Shown: positions 57,063 to 64,000 of the stretch, one piece after another
Layout of the letters: the number at the start of each line of letters is the position of its first letter
How positions within the stretch are numbered: position 1 is the stretch's first letter
Origin: DASQUK01 sp963717085
Lineage (GTDB): Bacteria; Actinomycetota; Acidimicrobiia; Acidimicrobiales; VFJN01
Length of the DNA stretch: 64,000 bases
Reading direction: 5' to 3'
NCBI GenBank assembly: GCA_963717085.1
Contig: CAVQVM010000015.1
Span: 310,001-374,000, forward strand
The notes under the pieces: generated by a model
What the model saw: only the letters and a program-made list of their open reading frames with translations
Database searches by the model: none
Told to the model about the DNA's origin: nothing
Translations under genes and position numbers: made by a program

Positions 57063-57394
57063 TGCCCGAGCACGCGATCCAGCAACGGCTCTGCCGCCTC
57101 GACGAGCTGGCCTCGGGAGAGGCCCGCCGGTTCGAGGTCGGTAAGCGCCGCATCGCCGTCGTTCGGATCGGCGACGACGTCTACGCCATCGGCGACCGCT
57201 GCACGCACCAGGACATCTCCCTCGCCGAGGGGGAGGTGCATGCCGAGGACAGGACGATCGAGTGCTGGAAGCACGGCAGCGAGTTCTCGCTCGAGACCGG
57301 TGAGCCGCTCAGCCTGCCGGCGACCAGGCCCGAGCCCGTCTACGACGTGCGGGTCGAGGACGGCGACGTCGTGCTGGTGGTGGAAGACGCATGA
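57062..57394 (+). CDS. Rieske-type ferredoxin (non-heme iron oxygenase ferredoxin) in suf operon
   Basis: A 110-residue Rieske protein: CTHQDISLAEGEVHAEDRTIECWKHGSEFSL carries the C-x-H and C-x2-H 2Fe-2S ligands. Homologues are found in the suf operons of actinobacteria between sufD and sufC, where they are thought to act as an electron carrier or Fe-S acceptor. The start overlaps sufD (TGATG) and the end overlaps sufC (ATGA), so the three are tightly coupled. Confidence 0.92.
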   Translation: MPEHAIQQRLCRLDELASGEARRFEVGKRRIAVVRIGDDVYAIGDRCTHQDISLAEGEVHAEDRTIECWKHGSEFSLETGEPLSLPATRPEPVYDVRVEDGDVVLVVEDA

Positions 57395-58224
57395 CAGGGG
57401 CACCCAAGGTCGGGCACGTGCTCGAGATCTCAGGGCTGCGGGCCGGCGTGTCGGGCAAGGAGATCCTGCGCGGCATCGACCTCACCGTGCGGTCCGGCGA
57501 GGTGCACGCCGTGATGGGCCCCAACGGATCGGGCAAGTCGACGCTGGCCCACGTGGTGATGGGCCGTCCCGGCTACGAGGTGCTCGGGGGGACCGTCACC
57601 CTCGACGGCGTCGACCTCCTGGCGCTCGAACCGTGGCAGCGGGCGCAGGCCGGTCTGTTCCTCGCCCTGCAGTACCCGACCGAGGTGCCGGGCGTGTCGC
57701 TCCACGCGCTGCTCGAGTCGGCTGCCCGGGCCGGCGGGCGCGACGTCACGTCCGTGGACGCCGCCATCCGGGCCGAGGTGCAGCGCTTGACGCTCGATCC
57801 CCGGCTCATCGACCGGCCGTTGAACGTCGACCTCTCGGGCGGTGAGAAGAAGAAGAACGAGGCGCTGCAGCTCGGCGTGCTGCGCCCGTCCATCGCCGTG
57901 CTCGACGAGCTCGACTCCGGCCTGGACATCGACGCCCTGCGGGCCTGTGCCCGCCGCGTTGAAGCCGCCACCAACGAGATCGGCCTCGGCGTGCTCGCCA
58001 TCACGCACTACAGCCGGCTGCTGCACGAGCTCCGCGCCGACCGGGTGCACGTCCTGGCGAAGGGCCAGATCGTCCGCTCGGGCGGCCCCGAGCTGGCGGA
58101 GGAGCTGGAAGACCGGGGCTACGCAGGGATGCTGGGCGCCGAGCTGGCAGGTGATGACGACGAGGGGCAACCCGTCTCGATCCGCCCGGCCATCGACGAT
58201 CCGTTCGCGGATCCCCTGGCCTGA
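57391..58224 (+). CDS. sufC: Fe-S cluster assembly ATPase SufC
   Basis: A 277-residue ABC-type ATPase: HAVMGPNGSGKSTLAHVVMG (Walker A), LDLSGGEKKKNEALQLGVLRPSIAVLDELDSGLDID (signature and Walker B), and ITHYSRLLHEL (H-loop). The SGGEKKKNE signature is specific for SufC. It drives conformational change in the SufB-SufD scaffold. Last gene of the operon; the stop lies nine bases from the converging SARP gene. A C-terminal tail of about 20 residues (GDDDEGQPVSIRPAIDDPF) is acidic and not conserved. Confidence 0.95.
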   Translation: MTGAPKVGHVLEISGLRAGVSGKEILRGIDLTVRSGEVHAVMGPNGSGKSTLAHVVMGRPGYEVLGGTVTLDGVDLLALEPWQRAQAGLFLALQYPTEVPGVSLHALLESAARAGGRDVTSVDAAIRAEVQRLTLDPRLIDRPLNVDLSGGEKKKNEALQLGVLRPSIAVLDELDSGLDIDALRACARRVEAATNEIGLGVLAITHYSRLLHELRADRVHVLAKGQIVRSGGPELAEELEDRGYAGMLGAELAGDDDEGQPVSIRPAIDDPFADPLA

Positions 58225-58233
58225 CGCCGGGCG

Positions 58234-61200
58234 CTACTTCCCCCGCAGGTCGAGTGTGGCGGTCGCCCAGCCGGACTCGCCCCGCAGGTTCGCCAGCCAC
58301 TCACGGTCGGACGGCCGCCCCCGCGCCTCGAGCACGTCGGCCAGCACGTCCTGCGTGAACGCCACCCACGGACGGGCCTGGAGCGCGCTGAAGCGGCGCA
58401 GCGCCACCAGCAGGTGGCGCTCGGCATCGGCCCAGTCGCCGGCAACGGCAGCCAGACGTCCCAGGTGGAACGCCGCCACGCCGGCGAATGTGCGGTACCC
58501 GATGCCGCAGGTCAGGTCGGCGTGCGGCGCCAGCAGGGCGCGGACCGTGTCGACCAGCGCGGCCTCGCGGAGGTCGGCGGCGACGAGCGCCAGGACACCG
58601 AGCGCGTGGAGCCGCTCGTCCCCCGGGGGCAGAGGTCGGACGCCGGCGACCAGATCGCGGGCGACGAGTCGGGCGCGGTCGGCATCGCCGCGAACGATGT
58701 GCTCGAGGGCGGCGTCCGCGGCCACAGCCGCCCCCTCGGCCGGACCGGGGTCGGCGGGCAGCGCCGCCGGAGAGCCCAGCATCCACGCCAGGACCGCATG
58801 GTGCCGCCGGGCCACGACCGCCGCGGCCTCCGGCCCGTCGACGAGGCTGTGGGCGCGCGCGGCGGCCTCGACCGCCACCAGCGCGTCGTCGAAGTGGCCG
58901 GTCATCGCGGCCGTCGCCGCGGCGTGCTCCGCCGCCAGGGCCGTTGCGACCGGATCGTCGGCCTTGGCCGCGGCCTCCTCGATGACCCGGAGGCAGGCCT
59001 GGGCCGTCTCGTCGTCGCCGGCCAGGGTCGCCGCCATGGCGCGTTCGTGGGCCGCCACGACGGCCGTCTCGGCGTCGCCGGCGGCGTCGGCGAGGACGGC
59101 CAGGTCGTTGGCCAGGGCGATCCGCTCGTCGAGATGATCGGGACCGCCCAGCGCATCCAGCCGTCGGCGCAGGGCACGCAGGGCATCGTCGGCTGGGCGC
59201 GGGCCGCGGGAGCCGGCGAGCGCCACCGCCCGGGCCTGCAACCGCGCGTGGACCAGGTGGCCGTCCTCGTCGGCGGGCCGGTACGAGTCGAGGGCCACGT
59301 CCACGAGGGCGCCGGCATCGGTCCGAAGCTCCGGGCGCTCCCCACTGCGGTCGGCCAGCGCCAGGGCAGAACGGGCGACCAGGTCGAATCGGCCGTGCCG
59401 CCGGGCGACCGTGGAGGCCTCGATGAGGGTCGGCTCCCCGCCGGGATCGCCGGCGGCCAGCAGTGCCATCGCCAGGTCGGTGAGCACTTCGGCCCGCAGG
59501 CTGCCGTCGTCCGCCGGGACGTGCGCGAGCGCCTGGCGTTCCAGTCGCACGCCCTCGACCAGCGCCCGGCTCTCGGTCGCCTGGCCGGCGGCGGCACGCG
59601 ACCAGCGGACCGCCCGTCGGTCGCCCCGGGGACCGGCCGCCGTGGACGTGTGGTGCGCAAGGATGGCCGTGTAGGCGTGGAGGTGGTCGGCCCGCCGGGA
59701 CTCGATGGCGTCCGCCAGCCGGGCGTGCAAAGCGCGGCGCCGGGCGCCGCTCAACTGGGCGACGACAGTCCGGCGCACGATGTCGTGGGGGAACCGGTAG
59801 TGCTCGGCGGTTTCCTCGGTGACCAACCCCGACCCCAGAGCGGCGTCGAGGCCATCGAGGGTGGCCGCCTCGTCCAGCCCCGCCGCCACCGCCACCAGGT
59901 CCAGCTCGAATCTGGTCCCCGCCACCGCCGCCGCCCGCAGCAAGTCGGTGGCGGCGCCGCCGAGGCGCCCCAGCCGCCCGGCGACCAGCTCCTGGACGCC
60001 GACCGGGATCGGTGCATCCGTCGCATCCAGAGGTGCGCGCAGCATCTCGATGACGAGGAAGGGGTTGCCCGCCGTCTCGGCCACCAGTCGGCGGGTCAGG
60101 GCCGCGTGGTCGCGCGGGGTCGGCACGCTCCGACGCACCAGGGCACGCACATCCGACTCGTCCAGCCCCGCCAGCGGCAGGCGGCGCACCCAGCCGTCGC
60201 GGTCGAGCGCGTGGATCACGTCTCCCAGCACGCTGCCGGGGGCCACGTCGTGGTCGCGCGAGATGGCGACCACCAGCACCGGCGCGTCACCGGCGCGCCG
60301 TAGCAGGTGGCGGACGAGCAGCAGGGTGTCGTCGTCGGCCCATTGGAGGTCGTCGAGCACCAGCAGCACCGGTCGGTCGGCCGCCGCGGACGCCACGAGA
60401 GTGGTAACGGCGTCGAAGAGGCGGGATCGCCCGTCGGGACCGCCGCCGACGGCGCGCGGCCGGTCGAGCGACGGCAACACGGCCGCCAGTTCGGCCCTGG
60501 CCGGCTCGTCCATCGCCGGCAGCTCGTCGCCCGGTGTGGCGGCGACGTATCCGTCGAGCGCCTCCACGAAGGGCTGGTAGGGCACGATCGCTTCCTCGTC
60601 GCAGCGGCCGAACAGCACCAGCCCGCCCTGCGCCGAAACCCGACGGGCTGCCTCGGTGGCAAGGCGGGTCTTGCCGATGCCCGGCTCACCGGTCACGACG
60701 ACGACGTGGCGGGCGCCGCCGGCGGCGCGGTCCCAGGCAGCGCCGAGCACGGCCAACTCGGCGTCCCGACCCACGAAGGGCGCCGGGTCGGAGGGCCCGC
60801 GACCGGCATCGGCCGCCTCCCGGGCGTCGGCAACGCTCCCCGTGCCCGCGGTTCGCGGCGGTGGCGCCGGCCCGAGGAGCTGGAGGTACGCCGCCTCGGT
60901 CTCGGCGTCGGGATCGACCCCGAGGGCGTCGGCCAGGACCCGGCGCAGGCGCTGGTAGGCGAGCAGCGCCTCGCCCCGGTTGCCTGCCGCGGCGTGCGCC
61001 CGCATGCGGGCGCGGTGGGCGCTCTCCCGCAGGGGCGCCCGCTCGACGGCATCGTCCGCGAGGGCCAACGCCGTCGCAGCGTCGCCGCTGGCGGCCGCCT
61101 CGCTCGCCACCTCCAGGGCCGCCACCAGGAGGTCGGACAGGCGATCGCGCTGCTCGTCGACCCAGGTGCCGTGGCGTCCGGCCAGGAACGGGCCCCGGAG

Positions 61201-61626
61201 CCGGGTGGCGGCCTGCGACGCATCCCGGTAGGCGCTCGCGTCGTCGCCGGACGCCAGTTCCTCACGAGCGGCGGCCAGGGCCCGCTCCGCAGCCTCGACG
61301 TCGATGTGGAGCGACACGCCGTCCGGGAGGTGCCAGGTGTACCGCCCGCCCTGGGCCACGATGGGGTCGGGTGCGGTGGTGTCGAGCGCGTCCTTGAGGA
61401 ACGATCGGACACGGCTCATGGTCATGCGCAGCGCGGAGCCCCAGGTCGCCGGCAGGCCATCGGGCCACAGCGCCTCGGCGAGCCGCTCGGAGGTGACGCC
61501 CTGCGCCCGCTCGAGTGCCAGCAGCGCCAGCGCCACCCGTGCATTCGCGCCTGGAATCGTCCGCCGCGGCTCGTCGCCATCGCCGCCGAGCGCGATGTCG
61601 CCGATGAGCGTGATCTCGAGACGCAC
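58234..61626 (-). CDS. SARP/BTAD-domain transcriptional regulator with AAA ATPase and helical-repeat tail
   Basis: A 1130-residue multidomain regulator. N-terminal OmpR-like winged helix (VRLEITLIGDIALGG, SALRMTMSRVRSFLKDAL), BTAD domain (residues about 110-260, ending LGVDPDAETEAAYLQLLG), then an AAA/AfsR-type ATPase with GEPGIGKTRLATEA (Walker A) and VLLVLDDLQWADDDT (Walker B), and a long alanine-rich TPR-like C-terminus. Such proteins activate secondary-metabolism or catabolic genes. The GTG at 61626 follows GGAGGAGGC; the longer start at 61656 is possible. It is divergent from the GMC oxidoreductase, its likely target. Confidence 0.85.
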   Translation of the reverse strand: MRLEITLIGDIALGGDGDEPRRTIPGANARVALALLALERAQGVTSERLAEALWPDGLPATWGSALRMTMSRVRSFLKDALDTTAPDPIVAQGGRYTWHLPDGVSLHIDVEAAERALAAAREELASGDDASAYRDASQAATRLRGPFLAGRHGTWVDEQRDRLSDLLVAALEVASEAAASGDAATALALADDAVERAPLRESAHRARMRAHAAAGNRGEALLAYQRLRRVLADALGVDPDAETEAAYLQLLGPAPPPRTAGTGSVADAREAADAGRGPSDPAPFVGRDAELAVLGAAWDRAAGGARHVVVVTGEPGIGKTRLATEAARRVSAQGGLVLFGRCDEEAIVPYQPFVEALDGYVAATPGDELPAMDEPARAELAAVLPSLDRPRAVGGGPDGRSRLFDAVTTLVASAAADRPVLLVLDDLQWADDDTLLLVRHLLRRAGDAPVLVVAISRDHDVAPGSVLGDVIHALDRDGWVRRLPLAGLDESDVRALVRRSVPTPRDHAALTRRLVAETAGNPFLVIEMLRAPLDATDAPIPVGVQELVAGRLGRLGGAATDLLRAAAVAGTRFELDLVAVAAGLDEAATLDGLDAALGSGLVTEETAEHYRFPHDIVRRTVVAQLSGARRRALHARLADAIESRRADHLHAYTAILAHHTSTAAGPRGDRRAVRWSRAAAGQATESRALVEGVRLERQALAHVPADDGSLRAEVLTDLAMALLAAGDPGGEPTLIEASTVARRHGRFDLVARSALALADRSGERPELRTDAGALVDVALDSYRPADEDGHLVHARLQARAVALAGSRGPRPADDALRALRRRLDALGGPDHLDERIALANDLAVLADAAGDAETAVVAAHERAMAATLAGDDETAQACLRVIEEAAAKADDPVATALAAEHAAATAAMTGHFDDALVAVEAAARAHSLVDGPEAAAVVARRHHAVLAWMLGSPAALPADPGPAEGAAVAADAALEHIVRGDADRARLVARDLVAGVRPLPPGDERLHALGVLALVAADLREAALVDTVRALLAPHADLTCGIGYRTFAGVAAFHLGRLAAVAGDWADAERHLLVALRRFSALQARPWVAFTQDVLADVLEARGRPSDREWLANLRGESGWATATLDLRGK

Positions 61627-61927
61627 CTGCCTCCTCCCCAACGAGTCTGACACCACTGGCGGAAAGCTCAGGTCACCTATAGGAGCGGCGCGCTTGCGGG
61701 GCGCTCATCGAGCGGCGTTGCGCGGATGTTGCGCGGCCCCGGGCACCATGGTCGCCACGGAGCAACCTCATGCCATCCCAGCCGACACGTTGCGGCGGAA
61801 ACTCGTGGCGGGAAGGGGTGAGCACGACGGATGCACCCCGGCAGTGGGCCGGCCTGCGGCGGGGCCGGCCCACTTGCGCGGCCCGTGGGGGACAGGCAGC
61901 AGGCACCAGCAGGAAGGCTTGGGGACG
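61627..61927. promoter_or_regulatory. Divergent promoter region with strong palindrome
   Basis: The 301-bp gap between the SARP regulator and the GMC oxidoreductase. It contains GTGGGCCGGC (61844-61853) and GCCGGCCCAC (61864-61873), a perfect 10-bp inverted repeat with a 10-base loop. A direct repeat GTTGCGCGG occurs twice about 11 bases apart (near 61716-61737). SARP proteins usually bind direct repeats near the -35 region. No coding sense found. Confidence 0.5.
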
Positions 61928-64000
61928 GTGATCCAGCAGATCGAGGCGAAACTGTCGCTCCCGCTCGACCGCCTACGCGAGCGATACGAGGTCGTGGTCG
62001 TCGGCAGCGGCTACGGCGGCGCCATCGCCGCGTCCCGGCTGGCCCGGTTGGGCCGATCGGTGTGCGTGCTCGAGCGGGGCCGAGAGCTCCGCCCCGGCGA
62101 CTATCCGGATACCCCCTGGCGCGCGCTGCGCCAGCTCCAGGTCCGGACACCCCGGCGCCGCATCGGGTCCCGGTCCGCCCTGTTCGAGCTCCACGCCGAC
62201 GACGAGGTCAGCGTCATGGTGGGCTGTGGGCTGGGCGGCACGTCGCTGATCAACGCGGGCGTTGCGCTGCGCCCGCCCGCCTGGGTCTTCGACGACGAGC
62301 GCTGGCCGGCCGAGCTCAGGGGTCGTGGCCGCGATGCGCTCGCCCCCTACTTCGAACGCGCGGAGCGGATGCTCGGCTCGCAGCCCTACCCCGACGACTG
62401 GCCGGATCCGGTCAAGTTGGCAGCCCTGGCGGTGGCCGCCGAAGGCGTTGGGGCGACGGTGGAGCGCCCTCGCATCAACGTCACGTTCGAGGCGGGCGTC
62501 AACGCCGCCGGCATCCATCAGGGGGCCTGCACCCTGTGCGGCGACTGCGTCAGCGGGTGCAATCACAACGCCAAGAACACTGTGCTCGTCAACTACCTGC
62601 CCGACGCCGTCGCCCACGGCGCCGAGATCTTCTGCGAGACGCCGGTCCGTACCGTCCGCCCCGCAGGCGGCGGAGCGGGCTGGATCGTCACCTTCGACAC
62701 CCCCGGTGGCGGGCGCCACCGCCTCGGCGCCCCGGCCTCGTTCGTGTTCGCGGACGTGGTGGTGCTGGCCGCCGGCACGCTCGGGTCCACCCAGATCCTC
62801 ATGCGATCCCACATCGAGGGCCTGGCCGTCTCCCCCCGGCTGGGATCTCGGTTCAGCGGCAACGGCGACGTCCTGGCGTTCGCATACGACGCGGAGGTCC
62901 CGGTGCGCGGCATCGGCACCGGCCGCCGCCACCCGACCCCCGAGACCAGGGTCGGTCCCTCCATCACCGGCATGGTCGACCTCACCGCCGACCGGTCTCG
63001 GGCGCTGCTCGTGGAGGAGGGCGCCATCCCCGGTGCGCTCCGGCCGCTGATGCCTGCGGCCTTCGCGGTGGCGTCCGAGGCCGGCGGGGATGGTGGTCCG
63101 GTGGCGTTCGCCCGGCGCGTCTGGCGCCGGCTCCGGCGCAACCCTTGGCGCCGGCTCGCCTGGCGGGGTGGCGCCGCCGACGACACGCTGACCTACCTCG
63201 TCATGAGCGACGACGCCGGGGACGGCCGGCTCCGGCTCGATGGCGACAGCGTGCGGGTCGACTGGGCGGGTGCCGGTGACCGCCCGGTGTTCGACCGCAA
63301 CGCCGAGGTGCTCCAGAAGATGAGTGCGGCCCTGGGCGCCAGGTTCGTCGGCAACCCCCTGTCGACCCCGATGTTCAACGACTCGCTGGTGACAGTGCAC
63401 CCCCTGGGCGGCTGCCCGATGGCCGACGACGGCGCCGCTGGCGTCGTGGACCACGCGGGCCGGGTGTTCACGGGCGTCAACGGCGAGGTCCACGACGGTC
63501 TCGTGGTGGCCGACGGCGCCATCGTCCCCCGGCCCCTGGCCGTCAACCCGCTGCTGACCATCTCGGCGCTGGCCGAACGGGCGGCCGAGCTCGTGGCCGA
63601 CGAGCGGGGGTGGAGCGGCCGCAGCCGGCCCACCGCGCGGCGGCCGTCCCGCCCTCCGGTGCGGCGTCCGGGCGTGACGTTCACCGAGCGGATGGCTGGC
63701 TGGGCGGCCCCGTCGGTCGATGGCGATGCGGTGGCGGGCGAGCGCCGGGGCCGGGCCGAGGGCACGCCCCTGGAGTTCGTCCTCACCGTGAGCATCGACG
63801 ACCTCGAGGGGCTGCTGCGCGACCCCGCGACGCCGGGACGGCTTTCCGGCACGGTCATGGCACCGACGCTGTCGCCGCAGCGGCTGCGCGTCGTGGACGG
63901 CACCTTCCGCCTGATGCAGCACGACCTGGCCCACGTGGACACGTGGCACATGCGCTACTCGATGCTGCTGGTGGCCGAGGACGGCGCGGAGTTCGGCTTC
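61928..64000 (+). CDS. GMC oxidoreductase, cholesterol-oxidase-like, with 4-Cys motif (3' end outside window)
   Basis: 691 residues are visible with no stop. The N-terminal FAD fold is YEVVVVGSGYGGAIAASRLARLG, followed by GCGLGGTSLINAGVALRPP. Cys201, Cys204, Cys207 and Cys211 (CTLCGDCVSGC) lie in an inserted region, and the end of the oxidoreductase part has VHPLGGCPMADDGAAGVVD and DGAIVPRPLAVNPLLTISALAE. A further domain begins at about residue 580 (VTFTERMAGW, LEFVLTVSIDDLE) and continues past the edge. Family members oxidise sterols or other alcohols. Long versions fused to alpha/beta-hydrolase domains exist, and this may be one. Start GTG, weak ribosome site. Confidence 0.82.
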   Translation, partial: MIQQIEAKLSLPLDRLRERYEVVVVGSGYGGAIAASRLARLGRSVCVLERGRELRPGDYPDTPWRALRQLQVRTPRRRIGSRSALFELHADDEVSVMVGCGLGGTSLINAGVALRPPAWVFDDERWPAELRGRGRDALAPYFERAERMLGSQPYPDDWPDPVKLAALAVAAEGVGATVERPRINVTFEAGVNAAGIHQGACTLCGDCVSGCNHNAKNTVLVNYLPDAVAHGAEIFCETPVRTVRPAGGGAGWIVTFDTPGGGRHRLGAPASFVFADVVVLAAGTLGSTQILMRSHIEGLAVSPRLGSRFSGNGDVLAFAYDAEVPVRGIGTGRRHPTPETRVGPSITGMVDLTADRSRALLVEEGAIPGALRPLMPAAFAVASEAGGDGGPVAFARRVWRRLRRNPWRRLAWRGGAADDTLTYLVMSDDAGDGRLRLDGDSVRVDWAGAGDRPVFDRNAEVLQKMSAALGARFVGNPLSTPMFNDSLVTVHPLGGCPMADDGAAGVVDHAGRVFTGVNGEVHDGLVVADGAIVPRPLAVNPLLTISALAERAAELVADERGWSGRSRPTARRPSRPPVRRPGVTFTERMAGWAAPSVDGDAVAGERRGRAEGTPLEFVLTVSIDDLEGLLRDPATPGRLSGTVMAPTLSPQRLRVVDGTFRLMQHDLAHVDTWHMRYSMLLVAEDGAEFGF

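Noticed and set aside
61831..63279. Long Arg-rich plus-strand frame across the GMC gene
   Set aside because: The real frame starts at GTG 61928 and shows FAD and GMC motifs; the Arg/Pro-rich frame is an out-of-phase shadow.
1..64000. Defence system, prophage, transposon or biosynthetic gene cluster
   Set aside because: No transposase, integrase, restriction, toxin-antitoxin, Cas, PKS or NRPS signature seen. The HNH protein is of the DUF222 type common in actinobacteria and the SARP regulator has no biosynthetic neighbours inside the window.

Overview
The window is very GC-rich (about 70% or more by eye), has almost no non-coding space and uses GTG starts freely. Many gene pairs overlap as ATGA, GTGA or TGATG. 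The gene content is actinobacterial: a DUF222/13E12 HNH protein, F420/LLM oxidoreductases, many acyl-CoA dehydrogenases and ligases, cytochromes P450, a SARP-type regulator, DUF2752, and a SUF operon with a Rieske protein between sufD and sufC. The best guess is an environmental actinobacterium of the Acidimicrobiia type; this is inferred from style and content, since no rRNA or other marker gene is present. I see no CRISPR array, insertion sequence, prophage, tRNA or rRNA.

Region 1 (1-22.4 kb) is a catabolic island for a hydrophobic or steroid/terpenoid-like substrate. It holds an NtaA/DszA-type flavin monooxygenase (cut by the window edge), an amidohydrolase, a DUF222 HNH protein behind a LexA-like box, a TetR regulator divergent from a KshB/PaaE-type reductase, an SDR, and three acyl-CoA ligases. 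Two adjacent pairs of acyl-CoA dehydrogenase subunits, an enoyl-CoA hydratase, an amidohydrolase_2 protein, an F420-type oxidoreductase and two P450s complete it. An AGAAC-N3-GTTCT-like inverted repeat recurs upstream of several of these genes and suggests a shared regulon.

Region 2 (22.4-30 kb) carries an AlkB homologue overlapping a second 2OG-Fe(II) dioxygenase, a membrane-anchored HEXXH metalloprotease broken by a frameshift, fumarase C, and several small or unknown genes. It also contains a scar made of two gene remnants.

Region 3 (30-41 kb) is carbon metabolism. Three HpcH/HpaI (CitE-like) CoA-ester lyases lie in tandem. A methylsuccinyl-CoA-dehydrogenase-like ACAD with an N-terminal extension and a MaoC hydratase follow nearby. 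Together they look like the lower half of the ethylmalonyl-CoA pathway or a related mesaconyl/citramalyl-CoA route. Epoxide-hydrolase-like, monooxygenase, SDR and PIG-L genes lie between them.

Region 4 (41-53.8 kb) holds two tandem methyltransferases coupled to mutY, an extragenic repeat cluster, an MBL-fold hydrolase, a flavin reductase, a LOG protein, DUF2752, an LLM oxidoreductase, a heterodimeric ABC exporter with one degenerate ATP site, and a GT39-type membrane glycosyltransferase next to the remnant of a related gene.

Region 5 (53.8-64 kb) is the SUF Fe-S assembly operon (sufB, a small four-Cys protein, sufD with an apparent CTG start, Rieske, sufC), a 1130-residue SARP/AAA/TPR regulator, and a divergent GMC oxidoreductase with a four-Cys motif that runs off the window.
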